Made by a program: the position numbers and the translations under genes. A DNA stretch of 64,000 bases from contig OZ018393.1 in assembly GCA_963969525.1 (NCBI GenBank), forward strand, positions 32,958,538-33,022,537, given 5' to 3'. Numbering within the stretch: position 1 is the stretch's first letter; each line of letters opens with the position of its first letter. Origin of the DNA: Ontholestes murinus (lineage: Eukaryota; Arthropoda; Insecta; Coleoptera; Staphylinidae). Below the pieces are notes generated by a model that made no database searches, was not told the DNA's origin, and saw only the letters and a list, made by a program, of their open reading frames with translations. Below, one piece after another: positions 9,931 through 20,765 of the stretch.

Positions 9931-11327
9931 TAATTTTAAGTAAACGCACTATAAGAGTTTATAATTAATACAAAACAACGAAGTTTACTTTTTCCCTAAA
10001 ACAAAAAAGTGTATATTTAAATTTAAATAGAAGTTATTCAGTTCTTAATATTCTCTATTTTCTGTTTGAAAATTTTTATAAAATATTTGTATTTGTAAAG
10101 AAACATCCCAAAAAACAAGAACGAATTTTCAGACAATATCCACTTTTAGGGGACAAAATTATATCAAAAGGATGTTCAGAACCATGAGCGGATACACACA
10201 ATACACAGACAAAAAATGTACCGTTTTGATTTTCTAGGTATCCAACTAACAACAAATTAAAAACAGAAAAAAATGTCTGTATTTCCTTGAGAGCTATGTC
10301 TTAAGAACCATCAAACACTTTAAAATTAACTTATTTTCTTTGTAAGACGAGCTATAAAGCTTCTGGTAAAAAATTGTGCATCAGGTATAGGTGTTTTTTG
10401 TTTTGAAATTCTTTCTATAAAAAATAAAATACAAGATATTAAAAAAAACGTTAAAAAATAGAACAACTTATATTTTAGTAGTGACGTTAATAAATACAAT
10501 GGATTTTGAAAAAAAAAATTAACAATTTTAGTTTTTAAATATTATCAAGATGAATAGCGGTTAGATGAACATACATAGGTTATTTTAAAACTTCTTTTTA
10601 TTTAAGACTCAATTGTATAGCGACCATCCTAAATTACCCTTATAGATTCCGAAGCAAGCTAGGGGAACAAGGTCCCCCTAGTTTATATTATTGTAGTATG
10701 TATTTATATTTTTGCAGGATTTCTCTATATCTAAAAAGGAATGTAATTTTGAAATAAAATTTTAAATTGAAAGTTTTATTAAACTTTTAGTGAAATATTA
10801 TTAACCAGAGTTGGGTATTTACTTGAGCCATTATAAGAGTTATCTTTAAATAATGTAATAATAATTTTAACGAATAATAAATTTAAGTATTAATAAGTAT
10901 ATTGACCTAATTACTGTTTTTGTTTTCCCTATACAAAGTACAGAATGTATTATGATCTTAGATTCGTTCTAAGGTCCCTATTTACCATATTAAGGTTTAT
11001 ATTATTATAAGGTGCATTGCTCAGGTTCTGGCTAAAAATCTAAATACATTTTCAAGTAAATCTTTAAGCTTTTATAATCTTAATAAGAAATTATATTTTG
11101 TATAAGTGTAACTATGATTGAAATAATTACAATATTTAATCATTTAGTAACTACGTAGTTAATTAACATTATATTGGTACTTGTGCTCCTGTAAGTAGTT
11201 GGTTTAATAATTATTTGACTGATGTAGCCCTCTCAGGCCATATCAATTTCGTCCGGATCTGTCGATTCGATAGAGTCAATCCGGCCAATCCCTAAGGCAT
11301 ACAATTACCACAACAATACTATTGCAG
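9931..11327. other. AT-rich interval, no feature seen
   Basis: I find no recognisable mobile-element protein, RNA or exon before 11328. A short GC island at 10655-10682 forms a TAGGGG/CCCCTA hairpin of unknown meaning. Confidence 0.5.
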
Positions 11328-11491
11328 GGGCATACTGGAAACGGATGTGAACGTGAATGAAAACGAACGCCTATATGATATAACAGCAACTATCACCCTC
11401 GAGCCCTTCGATCATCCTGAAGAGTTCATATGTGAGCTGCGTATACCACAAGCTAACTATACGAAGCAAAAGGAGACAGTCATTATACCTG
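11328..11491 (+). CDS. Putative host exon: immunoglobulin-like domain, C-terminal half
   Basis: The segment is bounded by ATTGCAG (acceptor) and GGTGAGT (donor) and holds 54 open codons. The frame reads ERLYDITATITLEPF, then EEFICELRIPQANY, then KETVIIPG. A .YD...T.TL...... strand followed by F.CEL and a closing strand is the usual second half of an immunoglobulin fold, with the Cys as the second disulfide partner. The partner Cys would be in an upstream exon, not in this window. It begins with the third base of a split codon and ends with the first base of the next (phase 1). Codon and base composition differ clearly from the AT-rich surroundings. It is probably a cell-surface adhesion protein of the insect nervous-system type; I cannot assign it to a named family. 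Confidence 0.6.
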
Positions 11492-12536
11492 GTGAGTTGA
11501 ATTGATACATTTAAATCTACCCTTAATTACATGTTTTATCCAGATAAACTAGATATGAAGAAATACATGAAATCATTATATTATTTATTTATTTATTAAA
11601 AAAAATACGTTTCTGAGATGCAATATTTACCGATCAAAAATGAAAATTATATAATTATATAAGGAATTTCTCCATTAGTTTGGAATAAAATAAATATTAT
11701 AGACGAAAAAATTCTACTAAGCCTGTTTAAAAAGAAAGATCTAATCAAAATTAATATTTTATTCCTTGCTGATTATATACACCTACATAAATAAGCATTC
11801 ACAAAATCATAGGAACATAAGCTAACCATCATTTAAATAATACATATATCATTTTTAGTTCGAACCATTTTGTTTGTAAGTGAATTCTATGAATTTTATA
11901 TTTTTACAATTATTTTATAGCCTTTAGCTAATTTCATACATACAAGTACATTAACTGTGGATGAGTTTGATACTCCTCTCGTCTTCTTTCTTTAGTTCTT
12001 TAAGTTTTAAGAGATTATAAATTACAATCATTCACTGTCGGAGATTGAACTCTACAAGTAAGTAGATCTTCTGCATTGTATCCTAAGCCGAGTTTCTAAA
12101 ATATTCGACAATGCCGATCACCAATTATTGTTTCTCCCTAAGGCGTAAAGATTTTTCGAGCAAAATGTCTTTACTGTCCCATAATATTATTGCTAAAATT
12201 TGCACGAAGATACATTATCATAACATCATTCTTTATGATATATAAGACAAAAACCATATATCATCGCTTGTCACAATTGAATTCAATAATAATCGTGGTT
12301 CATTTTGTATTCCTGCGTCAAAATTTAAATTATACAGGGAATAAACCATTGCACTATGCAAGTATTTTTGGTGACAATGTTATAGAAAATAGATAGAAAA
12401 CATATAGTTGATACTTGTTGAGCTACCCTCTTGATAAAACCAGCTATGTAATTTTGGCGAAGAAAACATGTTGAAATTTGTTATGCAATATGCAAAACTG
12501 TTTATTGACCATATCTTTGAAATTTTACATAAATAT
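11492..12536. other. Putative intron, no feature seen
   Basis: AT-rich sequence after the candidate donor. No element or exon was recognised. Confidence 0.45.
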
Positions 12537-13255
12537 AGGGTCCGCCAATAAGGGCGCGTGAACTTTAAAATTGAATAAAACAAGTTGTGTGTGAGGTAGA
12601 AACGAAATTTATTTTTCATTCGAAAGGGTATTCGACCCCATTGAGTATGGAAGATAACATCGTTCAAATGACCACCGCGGCTCCGTTTGGTAGCCCGGAT
12701 CCGGGAGGTCCAATTTTCGATGACTCTGGAGCACATATCGGCCTCAATTTGAGCGATGGCGTTGCGTTTGTTGACTTTGAGGTCATCGGTGTTTAGAGGC
12801 TTGTTGGCGTAGACCAGCGACTTGAGATAGCCCCAGAGAAAAAAGTCTAAAGGCGTTAAATCGCACGATCTTGGTGGCCAGTTGATATCGCCTCCGCGCG
12901 AGATGACCATGTCCGGAAATCGCTCGTGCAGAATGTCCATTGTGGCATGGGCTTTGTGGCACTTGGCGCCGTCCTGCTGGAACCACATGTCGTCCGTGTC
13001 CATATCATCCAGTTTAGGCCAAAAGAAGTTGGTTATCATCGACCTGTAGCGCTCCCCACCAAACAGTGTTGGCTGGTTGTTTACTGAACTAGTCGACTCG
13101 AATTTGCCCACCAATCGACGGATAGTCGACTCTACAGGCCGATCATCGCGACCGTAAAATGGGCGAAGTGCGCGGAACGTTGCTCGAACTGATGACCCAT
13201 TTTCGTAAAACAATTTAATAATTTGCACGCGCTGCTCGACACTCAAACTTGCCAT
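12380..13255 (-). pseudogene. DDE transposase with in-frame loss of the first catalytic Asp region
   Basis: The start at 13255 (MASLSVEQRVQIIKLFYENG) is the N-terminal helix-turn-helix of a transposase family common in insects. After residue about 62 the frame goes straight to RYRSMITNFFWPKL, then MWFQQDGAKCH (second catalytic Asp) and PPRSCDLTPLDFFLWG (third acidic position). The middle third, including the block with the first catalytic Asp, is absent without breaking the frame. The expected C-terminus (LNDVIFHT, near 12650) has lost its stop, so the frame reads on about 85 codons into flanking sequence. The intact family is about 350 residues. Confidence 0.85.
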
Positions 13256-13330
13256 GGTGATTTGGGGTTATATACTGAACAAATGACAGCAACTTTGACA
13301 GCTCTACCTCGAACAACATGGCCGCACCCT
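12537..13330 (-). mobile_element. IS630/Tc1-mariner-superfamily element, deletion derivative
   Basis: The ends share only a weak inverted match (AGGGTCCGCCA at left; AGGGTGCGGCCA read from the right), so the boundaries are tentative and no clear TA duplication is seen on the right. Between them lies a single minus-strand open frame for a DDE transposase with a large in-frame deletion. It lies immediately beyond the 3' end of the PLE frame at 13525, and the two are in the same orientation. Confidence 0.55.
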
Positions 13331-13524
13331 TCCGGCAAACTTCTGGAGTTTTGATGTTGGTTGTCGTGGCGTGTTGTATTTATAGTTGGTTTCGTCTTGT
13401 TCTGCTACGTGTGATTGGTCCATTGACGGTGGGTGGGGAATACTCTGTGTTTATGAGATTAGGCGTCCCTGTGTTTCTTGAAGTCCTGTTAATCTGATTA
13501 TCGTCTGTCGTTCTATGTAGGGGA
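13331..13524 (-). other. Probable 3' region of the PLE
   Basis: Non-coding sequence between the PLE stop and the neighbouring DNA transposon. I found no clear hammerhead in it. Confidence 0.35.
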
Positions 13525-14392
13525 TTAGGGGCATGGGGGGGTGTTGATTTTAATTGCCGTTTTCCAGGTATTCGGTAAGCGGCTTCCGTCGTCTCTTTTA
13601 TTTAAATTAAGCGGATTTTTTTCTATTTCAATCGCTTCCCTAATAATCCTTTCGTGGAAGTTGTTAACAGATGCGATGATTTTGGTGTTGTCGAAATCTA
13701 TTCGGTGATCGGTGTGCAGCATATGTTGGAAAAGGGAAGAATTTGGGTCGTGTTTTTTGATAGCCAGTTTATGTTCCTCTCTGCGGGCGCTGACTCGACG
13801 ATTTGTTTGCCCGATGTACTTTTTGTGGCAATTGGCGCATGGTATTGCGTATACACCTTGGTTTTCCAATGGTATGCGGTCCTTGGGCGGCCGTAAGATG
13901 TCACCTATTTTTAGTTCGGGTTTGTATGTCGTTCTAATGTTAAATTTTCTGAGAATGTTCCCGATTCGGTCCGTAGTGCCTCTGATGTAGGGTAAGGTGA
14001 TGGTGGCTTTAGGTTTTTCTTCAGTTGAATCGGTTTGGAGTCTATTACTGGTCTTGTTGGTGATCTTGGTCATTATGTCCGGTTTGAAATTGTTCTGAAT
14101 GAGGGCTTTCTGAAGTGTGTCCAATTCCTGTTTCTTGTTTTCTTCGTCTGTTAGTCTGATAGATCTTGTCACTAGGGTTTTGGCAACGGAATATATCTGT
14201 GCTGGATGGTGGTGTGATTTAGCATTTAGGTATCGATTAGTGTGAGTATTCTTCCTGTAAATAGTGTGGCTGAGGCTGCCGTCCGGTCGTTTTTTTAGTA
14301 ATACGTCCAAGAAGGGTAGTTTTTCCTCGACTTCTGTTTCCATGGTAAACTGGATACGTGGATGGATGCTGTTTAGGTGGCTAAGGAAGTGG
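13525..14392 (-). CDS. Penelope-like element ORF: RT thumb end and GIY-YIG endonuclease (partial)
   Basis: The open frame enters from the assembly gap (HFLSHLNSIHPRIQFTME) and runs to a stop at 13525. The first part (PFLDVLLKKRPDGSL, IYRKNTHTNRYLNAKSHHHP) is the end of the PLE reverse transcriptase. The last 110 residues are a complete GIY-YIG nuclease: GVYAIPCANCHKKYIGQT, then RRVSARREEH (catalytic Arg), HTDHRIDF, and REAIEIEKNP (catalytic Glu). There is no stop or frameshift in about 289 codons, so this may be a young copy. The core reverse transcriptase should lie in or beyond the 200-N gap, but the other side (14593 on) shows no PLE sequence. PLE endonucleases nick the target for integration. 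Confidence 0.92.
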
Positions 14393-14592
14393 NNNNNNNN
14401 NNNNNNNNNNNNNNNNNNNNNNNNNNNNNNNNNNNNNNNNNNNNNNNNNNNNNNNNNNNNNNNNNNNNNNNNNNNNNNNNNNNNNNNNNNNNNNNNNNNN
14501 NNNNNNNNNNNNNNNNNNNNNNNNNNNNNNNNNNNNNNNNNNNNNNNNNNNNNNNNNNNNNNNNNNNNNNNNNNNNNNNNNNNNNNNNNNNN
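14393..14592. other. Assembly gap (200 N)
   Basis: Exactly 200 unknown bases, which suggests a scaffold gap of nominal length. It truncates the PLE open frame, so neighbours on its two sides may not be adjacent in the genome. Confidence 0.99.
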
Positions 14593-14712
14593 CTAGTTAA
14601 GACTCAGAAGTTGGAGTTATTCGCGTAGGTTCAGTTATAATTTGTTTAAGTGACATGGAATTAAGAAGAGCACAAAAGGACTTACTTGATGCAGTATCAT
14701 GCATATGTATCA

Positions 14713-15369
14713 TTTTTTTTATGCAAGGAGAGGAAATCCATCATGGGACGCCCTTTTAGTAGGGCAGTGTCGGACTCCTACCGACTAAAACCTCTCCTCC
14801 GTGGATCTATCTGGGAGGGACTGGTTCAATGCCATTGGATTTTCCCAATCAAGGACATAAGCGAGGAAATCGCTAGATGAATTTAGTCTAGATTACCGAT
14901 CGTCCTGCGTAACGCTCTCCTCGAAGGGGAGCAGCGTCACCGAGCGGTTCACGGTGGCTCATTGAGAATTTTGGTCTAATTGAGTACGAATTAGCATATT
15001 TCGGGGCCTTCGATGTTTTACATCGAAATCGTATTTTGGAAAAGTGATCCCAGAGGGGGGATCATTGTCAAGCTTATCGTAGAAGGCTACTGCAGTCTCT
15101 CGGATAAACTCCATCACACTCGGTGTGGATGTTTCTCTATGGATTTGAGTGTTCCGCATGTAAGGCGGAGCATTGAGGACTCTTCGTAAAGCAACGTTCT
15201 GATGACGTTGTAGTCTCGCGATCTGAGAGGGCCTGCAGTAGCCCCATACGGGTGCAGCGTAGGTCATCTGTGGCCTAATGACCATTTTGTAGAATTTAAC
15301 CCTGGACTTATGGGCTAACTTGGATTTTTTGTTTATCAAAGGCCACAGCTTTGACAGGGTCGCTTTTGC
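14713..15369 (-). mobile_element. Jockey-family LINE 3' end (copy a)
   Basis: Read on the minus strand: reverse-transcriptase C-terminus (LSKLWPLINKKSKLAHKS, TYAAPVWGYCRPSQIA, LNAPPYMRNTQIHRETSTPS), a stop after QLDQNSQ (14959), then a roughly 240-bp 3' UTR and a short A-tail (T-run 14713-14720). The 3' UTR contains the stem structure shared by all Jockey copies here. The 5' side is fused in frame to a different LINE at 15370. Confidence 0.88.
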
Positions 15370-16720
15370 ATATGTATCAAGCGTATGTTCTTCAAATAAG
15401 TCTGTAAACTCCCTAAAATCGCCCCTGGGGGGCCTATAGACCACACCCACTGCATAAGTGTTTTGATTTATGGTTAGTTTCAACCATAAGTGCTCAATGA
15501 ATGGTAACGATTCAACATGCACAACCGAGTAATTCAAGGTATCTCTGGTATAAAATGCAACACCGCCACCATGAATTGGTCTATCGTTCCGAATGAGGTT
15601 GTAACCATCCAGAGTAAGTGAGTGACTAGTATTTGCATCTAAAAGAAAGCCAAGTTTCTGTAATTGCAATCAAATCAAAATTAGTTACGTGGCAATTCGC
15701 TTTAAATAAATTAAACTTATTAGAAATTGATCTTATGTTGATATGACAAGCCTTAAAGTTGTAACGATGCATAATAAAACAGAATGAGTAACACCGTTAA
15801 TAATGATATTAAATGGTTAATACAGGTATTTCAAAATCATATATTCAAAGTTAAAGGCATATAAATGAATGGATACAGAAAGGTTACAGAATTCAAAAAA
15901 TTATCTAAATATATCTGAACATAACACAAAACATTAATGATAATATATAATATAAAATATAAAACGGAAAGCAGAAGAGAAAACCGAGAATAGATTTAAG
16001 TGAGCTTAATACTAAAAGTAGCTGCATCAGATAGAACGTTAGCTGAAATTTTTATTTCTTGTTTTCTAATTTACCATCTGATCTAGTTTTCGGCTTTTGC
16101 TTTTCATTTTTTGCGATTAAAACTTTAGCAGAAGTTAGTTTATCGTGTGATTTTCCATTCAATGTTTTCATTCCAGTCCGCGCCAGTGCTATGGGTGTTT
16201 GCTGATGGGTTTTATCATCTAGTTTATTAATCTTCTCACTAGTTGGAGTTGCAGGGGCATTATTTGCTTTTGGCTCGCAATTAGAAAAACTGTCATCGAA
16301 ACTTTCTTCCATTAGTTGTTCAGCAGTATAATAACTGCCGTTTATGACGAGTTTTCGGCCTTTAATATAAGAATTATTTTCTTCGGTTTCCCTTGCTCTG
16401 TTCAGATGATACCTTAGAATTTTATGTTCTCTTCGCTCTGCTTCAGTTTTATCGTGATTTAAATATATGTTTTTCCCCTTCAATTTTGAGCTTTTCTGCA
16501 GTACTTTAAGTTTTGTTAGAAAAGACAAGAATTCAGCCAAAATAAGTGAATTTGAATTTGTTCCTAATCGGTATACGTTATTTAAATCTTTTATACTTAT
16601 TTCAACTCCTAATAGTTCATTTAGTTTTCCACTGACGAGGTCTACTGTAATGATCCACCTAAATTATTTTTTTGAATTATATAAACGACCAGAAAATGAT
16701 CTAAATTAGAATAAAATAAG
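15370..16720 (-). mobile_element. Second LINE family: ORF1 end and endonuclease start, fused to Jockey
   Basis: Minus strand. An ORF1 tail comes first (about 16052-16680). After a spacer comes the start of ORF2, with the endonuclease blocks ACHINIRSISNKFN, LIAITETWL, DGYNLIRNDRP, GGGVAFYTRD and VGVVYRPPRGDFREF. It then joins Jockey copy a within one open frame (14959-15669). One frameshift lies just after ITETWL. The ETWL Glu is intact. The reverse transcriptase of this family is missing because the junction replaces it with the Jockey 3' end. Confidence 0.8.
16052..16680 (-). pseudogene. LINE ORF1 C-terminal part
   Basis: Reading upstream of the listed start at 16540, the frame stays open: KLNELLGVEISIKDLNNVYR, then LGTNSNSLILAEFLSFL, KLKGKNIYLNHDKTEAERRE and IKGRKLVINGSYYTAEQL. 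The KLKG.NIY.N.D.T..ER block is typical of nucleic-acid-binding ORF1 proteins of insect LINEs. The N-terminus is lost. After residue about 110 the sequence is Lys/Pro/Thr-rich. It lies before the endonuclease frame of the same element. Confidence 0.7.
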
Positions 16721-16784
16721 TACAACGGATTAAAATCAACTAAATTTCATTATTCGCGTAAAGGGAAAAAATTATATAAATATG

Positions 16785-17300
16785 TAGACTAGACACGCGG
16801 AATTGGGGCGCCGGTGATCGGCAGAAATGAAGATAAGGGGTAAGTTTCGGGTGAAACAAACCAGACTCCGCGCGTTAATAGGGGGTGGATGGTCGCGAGA
16901 CGCTTCGAGAGGGACACGTGCACACTTGAGGTGCAGGTGTAGGAACCGATAACATAAACACTTAATTTTTAATATTAGCGAGGTGACGAAAACAAGGAAT
17001 GTGAAATCGTGGGAAGGGTGTGCAAGAAAGGCGTATAAAAGGGTTGGGAGGATTACGAACGGGGTCAATCTACGATCACAATTCCGATCGTTGATACTGA
17101 CAATAATAATCGACCAATGACATTGTTGCAACAAATTACATCGGTAACGATGTTCGACAAATTATCATTCCCTAAACTGACTTAAACAAATTTTCCATCA
17201 ACTAAAAAGTACTTCTCGACTGACGTCACTCACATCAAATTATTTCGACAAATTATCCTGAAATAAACCTCATCAGATAGAATGTAGAACGTTCGTGGCA
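16785..17300. other. GC-richer island, possible LTR or promoter
   Basis: It contains TATAAAAG at about 17034 (+), an AATAAA at about 17261, and near 17296 TGGCAATCCGGACC, which resembles a tRNA primer site. This spacing could be a solo LTR (promoter, R, polyadenylation signal, primer site). No second copy is present in the window to define ends, and no retroviral-type gene follows. It could equally be a host promoter. Confidence 0.25.
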
Positions 17301-17885
17301 ATCCGGACCTTTTTAAGGAACACGGCCGTAGCGGATGGACACGTTATTGTTGACAAATAAAGAGAAATATTCTCGACGAATCAATGACGAACGAAAATAA
17401 TCATAGTTTTTTTGTTTTTTTCTGAGCTTTAACAAATGCAAAACAATTACAAAATAAATCAACGTTTTCTGGTCATGGCATTAAAATAAGCAATCAAAAG
17501 AAAATTAATTTGTAACTTGTATGTAAGATTTCATTTCATTTTGCATTAATCTTGAATAAACTGACCATTTGTTAAACTCATTCCCTTGTTTTATTGTGTT
17601 TTTAATCACTACATTTCCTAAGATCCCTACTACTTTCTAAACAAAACCAAATAATTAAATCGTGATAATAAAACTAGCCTAAATAAGCCAATAATCATTT
17701 CAAAAACAAAGAATAATGCATAGTAATGATGATCCATATTAACATTCGTAACGAACCTGTTAAATAATTAAGGGTTACTACAATACACAACACAACACAA
17801 CGTATAAATAAATTATGAATTTCAAATTCATATAAGACCGGGGTCAGAACCATTACACTACTATATCTCTTCCGCTTTCGGTTTC
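17301..17885. other. AT-rich interval, no feature seen
   Basis: Nothing recognised. Confidence 0.5.
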
Positions 17886-17889
17886 TATC

Positions 17890-18365
17890 CCAAAGATTAT
17901 TATATTATTTCGTCTTAGTTTTCTATCTCAACCCAATCAAATTCAATACAGAAAGCTACCCATTGTAGAAGAAGACACTGTCAATATTATCAATGTACTT
18001 AAACACCTAGAAATAAAAATACCACGTTATAATATCAAATGACAAACAGACTGTTTTCGAGACCAAAATCAAAACCACTTTTTCACAATAGTGGGGTAGT
18101 ACATTCCATTACATACATTAATTGTGGTCTAATTTATATCGGTCAAACAAGGCAGTGGTTGCGATCCCGTATCACCCAAAATAAAAGTGGCATCAGATTA
18201 AAAAAAGGATTCGTGCTCACTTGCACAGCACTATAAGGTGTGCATACAACATTAACTATAAGAGAGTGAAAGTATTAGATGTTGAGATGAACTATAAAGC
18301 CAGAATATTACTGGAAATATGACATATTAACAATAATCTCAATACCATAATTCATAAAAACAGAT
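17890..18365 (+). pseudogene. Penelope-like GIY-YIG relic
   Basis: The frame at 18039-18236 reads SGVVHSITYINCGLIYIGQT, then RQWLRSRITQNKSGIR: GIY strand, YIG strand and catalytic Arg region. After a shift, NYKRVKVLDVEMNYKARILL follows, with the catalytic-Glu helix. Upstream, reduced traces of the RT end may be present (17960-18030). There are several stops and frameshifts. It belongs to a different PLE family from the one at 13525. Confidence 0.75.
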
Positions 18366-20580
18366 ATGGAAGCTTTGGCCGCGGTAAACTTATACAATGT
18401 ACTGAGCAAATGCCCTTCTATTGAAGTATTCATAACAAAGGTGAGTGAACATAAATATCGTCGAAATATGGAATTTAAGACAAAAATAATTTATTTCTGC
18501 CCTATTGCTGCTAACTCGAAAAAATTTCCATTCATTTATATATATATATATATATATAGAATATATAACCGTCACGTGCATTTTCAATATGATTATATTT
18601 GTACTTGCTTCTCCCAGCGTCACAACGAAATGATGTCACACACATGTCGAGACCACATGAAATATTCATATTCTGCCGTGTATTTATTTCCTTCTCGGCT
18701 TTCCGAATTGAAGAGATATTCCGGCGTCAATTGGAGTAATTTGTACTGGAATCACGATATACCAAAATAATAATATGTTCTAAGGATAGATATTCATAGA
18801 ATATTTACACAATTATATATACTTTTGTTATGTTGTGTTTTACCTCATAAACTAAAGTAATTTAATCTAAAGTGAATAAAAGTGAGAAAAAAAGAGATTT
18901 AAAATAAATAGAAATAAATTAATATAAAAATTTGAAATACTAACTAGTACTAATAATCATAGTAACCTAGAACAAGTTTTTATAAAATGTAAACTAAGCA
19001 ATCGTATTCATACTAACATTATCACTTCTATTAAATCTCTTGACACTCTAGTCAGTTATACTTGTTAACTTCTTGTGATTTTAATGTATAAAAAACTGGT
19101 GTAATATTCAAAAATTGCACGAAAAAGAACAAATCTCAATTTTATGATAAAAAAGATTCCGAAGCACGTCTGGCAGTATTTAAAATCAACCAACGTACTA
19201 AAATAAGGAATCCGCAATTTCCCTACTAATTTAAAAGTTATAATGCTCTTATTTCCTTCCTAATTAATTCTATAAAACAGTAGCTGATGTCGATCTAATT
19301 ACATTTTATATAGATATTGTACACCATAATATTACAGATGGATTTAAATTCCAACTATAGTATATATAGTATATAATCACCTAATTGAAAAGTTGCTCGT
19401 TTCTATCAAAACTTATGTACTATTATCTGATGGACTCAGCACAGCCATGATGAAAATGTGTGGTCCACATTTTATATATTATGAACTGTTGTCTTGGATA
19501 ATCTACATTTGTTTATGGATGGAAGCATCCGTTATTTTAGTACTAAAAAAGATAATCCTGAAGAACTAGGTCTAGCCATTATACCGCATTAATTGTAGCC
19601 TTTTTAATTAGTGTTTGAAAATGATACGCTAATGTACTGAAACTATAGTCACCAAATTAAAATAATCAGTTACACAAAGTAGAAAATTGTGTTTAATTTA
19701 TTAAATTATTTGATTTATTCGAAAACTTAATATTGAAGATTCAAACCCACATGCTTATAAATTTACCTTAAAACATTGTCATAAATTAAATAAAATTTTA
19801 GAAATAACGACCACTAATCTCATAACAACAGACAGTTGTCATTCAGGGACGTGTACACCTCCTTGAGTAATCATTAAGTTGCCATTTGATTATTATAGAT
19901 TATTCTCTATTGTTTAATATATTTATATGTAATTGGTATGCTATTTGTAATAAACTTAATTTTAATTGAATGCCAAGTTTTGAGAATATGGATATTGCTA
20001 ACGATTTAAATTAATATTTTGCAAGTGAGTCCTGAAATACAGAGTTACTTTATCAAAAGCAACACCAACAACAAAACAATTCACACTGAAACTAAACTCA
20101 ACTACACTTACATTAAATACATTAAAAACTAAAAAATATTGAAAAAAATATAATTTAAATACATTAGTGACAATACATATAAAAAAAACACGAATGGCAA
20201 CTTTTGAATTTTGATTTTAGTTCACTAAATCATGTATTGTTAGATCTAATTAACACACAAAAAAGAGAATTTCTAGAAAAACTATCAACCTGATAAATGT
20301 AACCTGTTTAAGAGAAATAGACTGACACTTTGTTTAAATACGTAATCCGGCTTTTACATAATAGATTTACTAGTATTAGATGTAATTAACCCTTAAAAAT
20401 AACATTTCTTGAAAAAAAATATGTTAATGCAATAAATGTAACCTTCATTTTCATAATTGATTTAGTTTTGTACAGCTATTTAACGAAAATAAAATGCACA
20501 GTGAAGAAGGTGATTCCAAAGTGTTTTATTATCGTATTTATAATCTTCATATAACTCGCCATTTAATATTCAATATTTCT
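18366..20580. other. AT-rich interval with a TA microsatellite
   Basis: Contains (TA)n at about 18536-18559. The 134-codon open frame at 18366-18770 crosses that microsatellite and has no recognisable motif. Nothing else was seen. Confidence 0.5.
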
Positions 20581-20760
20581 ATTTTAGTAAATGTTTTTAT
20601 TTGTATTTAAAATCAATTTTATCATAAATCTGCACCGATAATATCGAAAAATCGAAACACGTTTCTGCAAAAGATTATAAACTTTAATGTAAAATTATTT
20701 AATTACTTTTGATAGTTCATATTAGTTAAATTAATGTAAATTCATTTATTGTTCATAATT
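20581..20760 (+). repeat. Diverged repeat with hammerhead-like core, copy 1
   Basis: It aligns over about 160 bp with the reverse complement of 50640-50815: a shared ATTTTAGTAAATGTTTTTAT, then AATCAATTTTA, a ribozyme-like centre, then TTATAAA and AAATTATTTAATT. The two copies are strongly diverged, so the family is old. Confidence 0.65.
20630..20670 (+). ncRNA. Degenerate hammerhead-like motif
   Basis: CTGCA, CCGATAA (for CTGATGA), a spacer, GAAA, ACACGTTT, C, TGCAA. The order and spacing match the hammerheads at 8737 and 37985, but core positions are changed, so it is probably inactive. Confidence 0.45.
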
Positions 20761-20765
20761 ACTCA

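Noticed and set aside
10655..10682. TAGGGG...CCCCTA hairpin
   Set aside because: Short, single occurrence, with no adjoining gene or repeat to interpret it.
13654..13990. Plus-strand frames of 80-92 codons
   Set aside because: They are shadows of the PLE GIY-YIG frame on the minus strand.
14264..14628. Open frames spanning the run of N
   Set aside because: They are artefacts of translating unknown bases.
18366..18770. 134-codon open frame
   Set aside because: It runs through a TA microsatellite (IYIYIY...), has no motif or splice context, and is likely chance.
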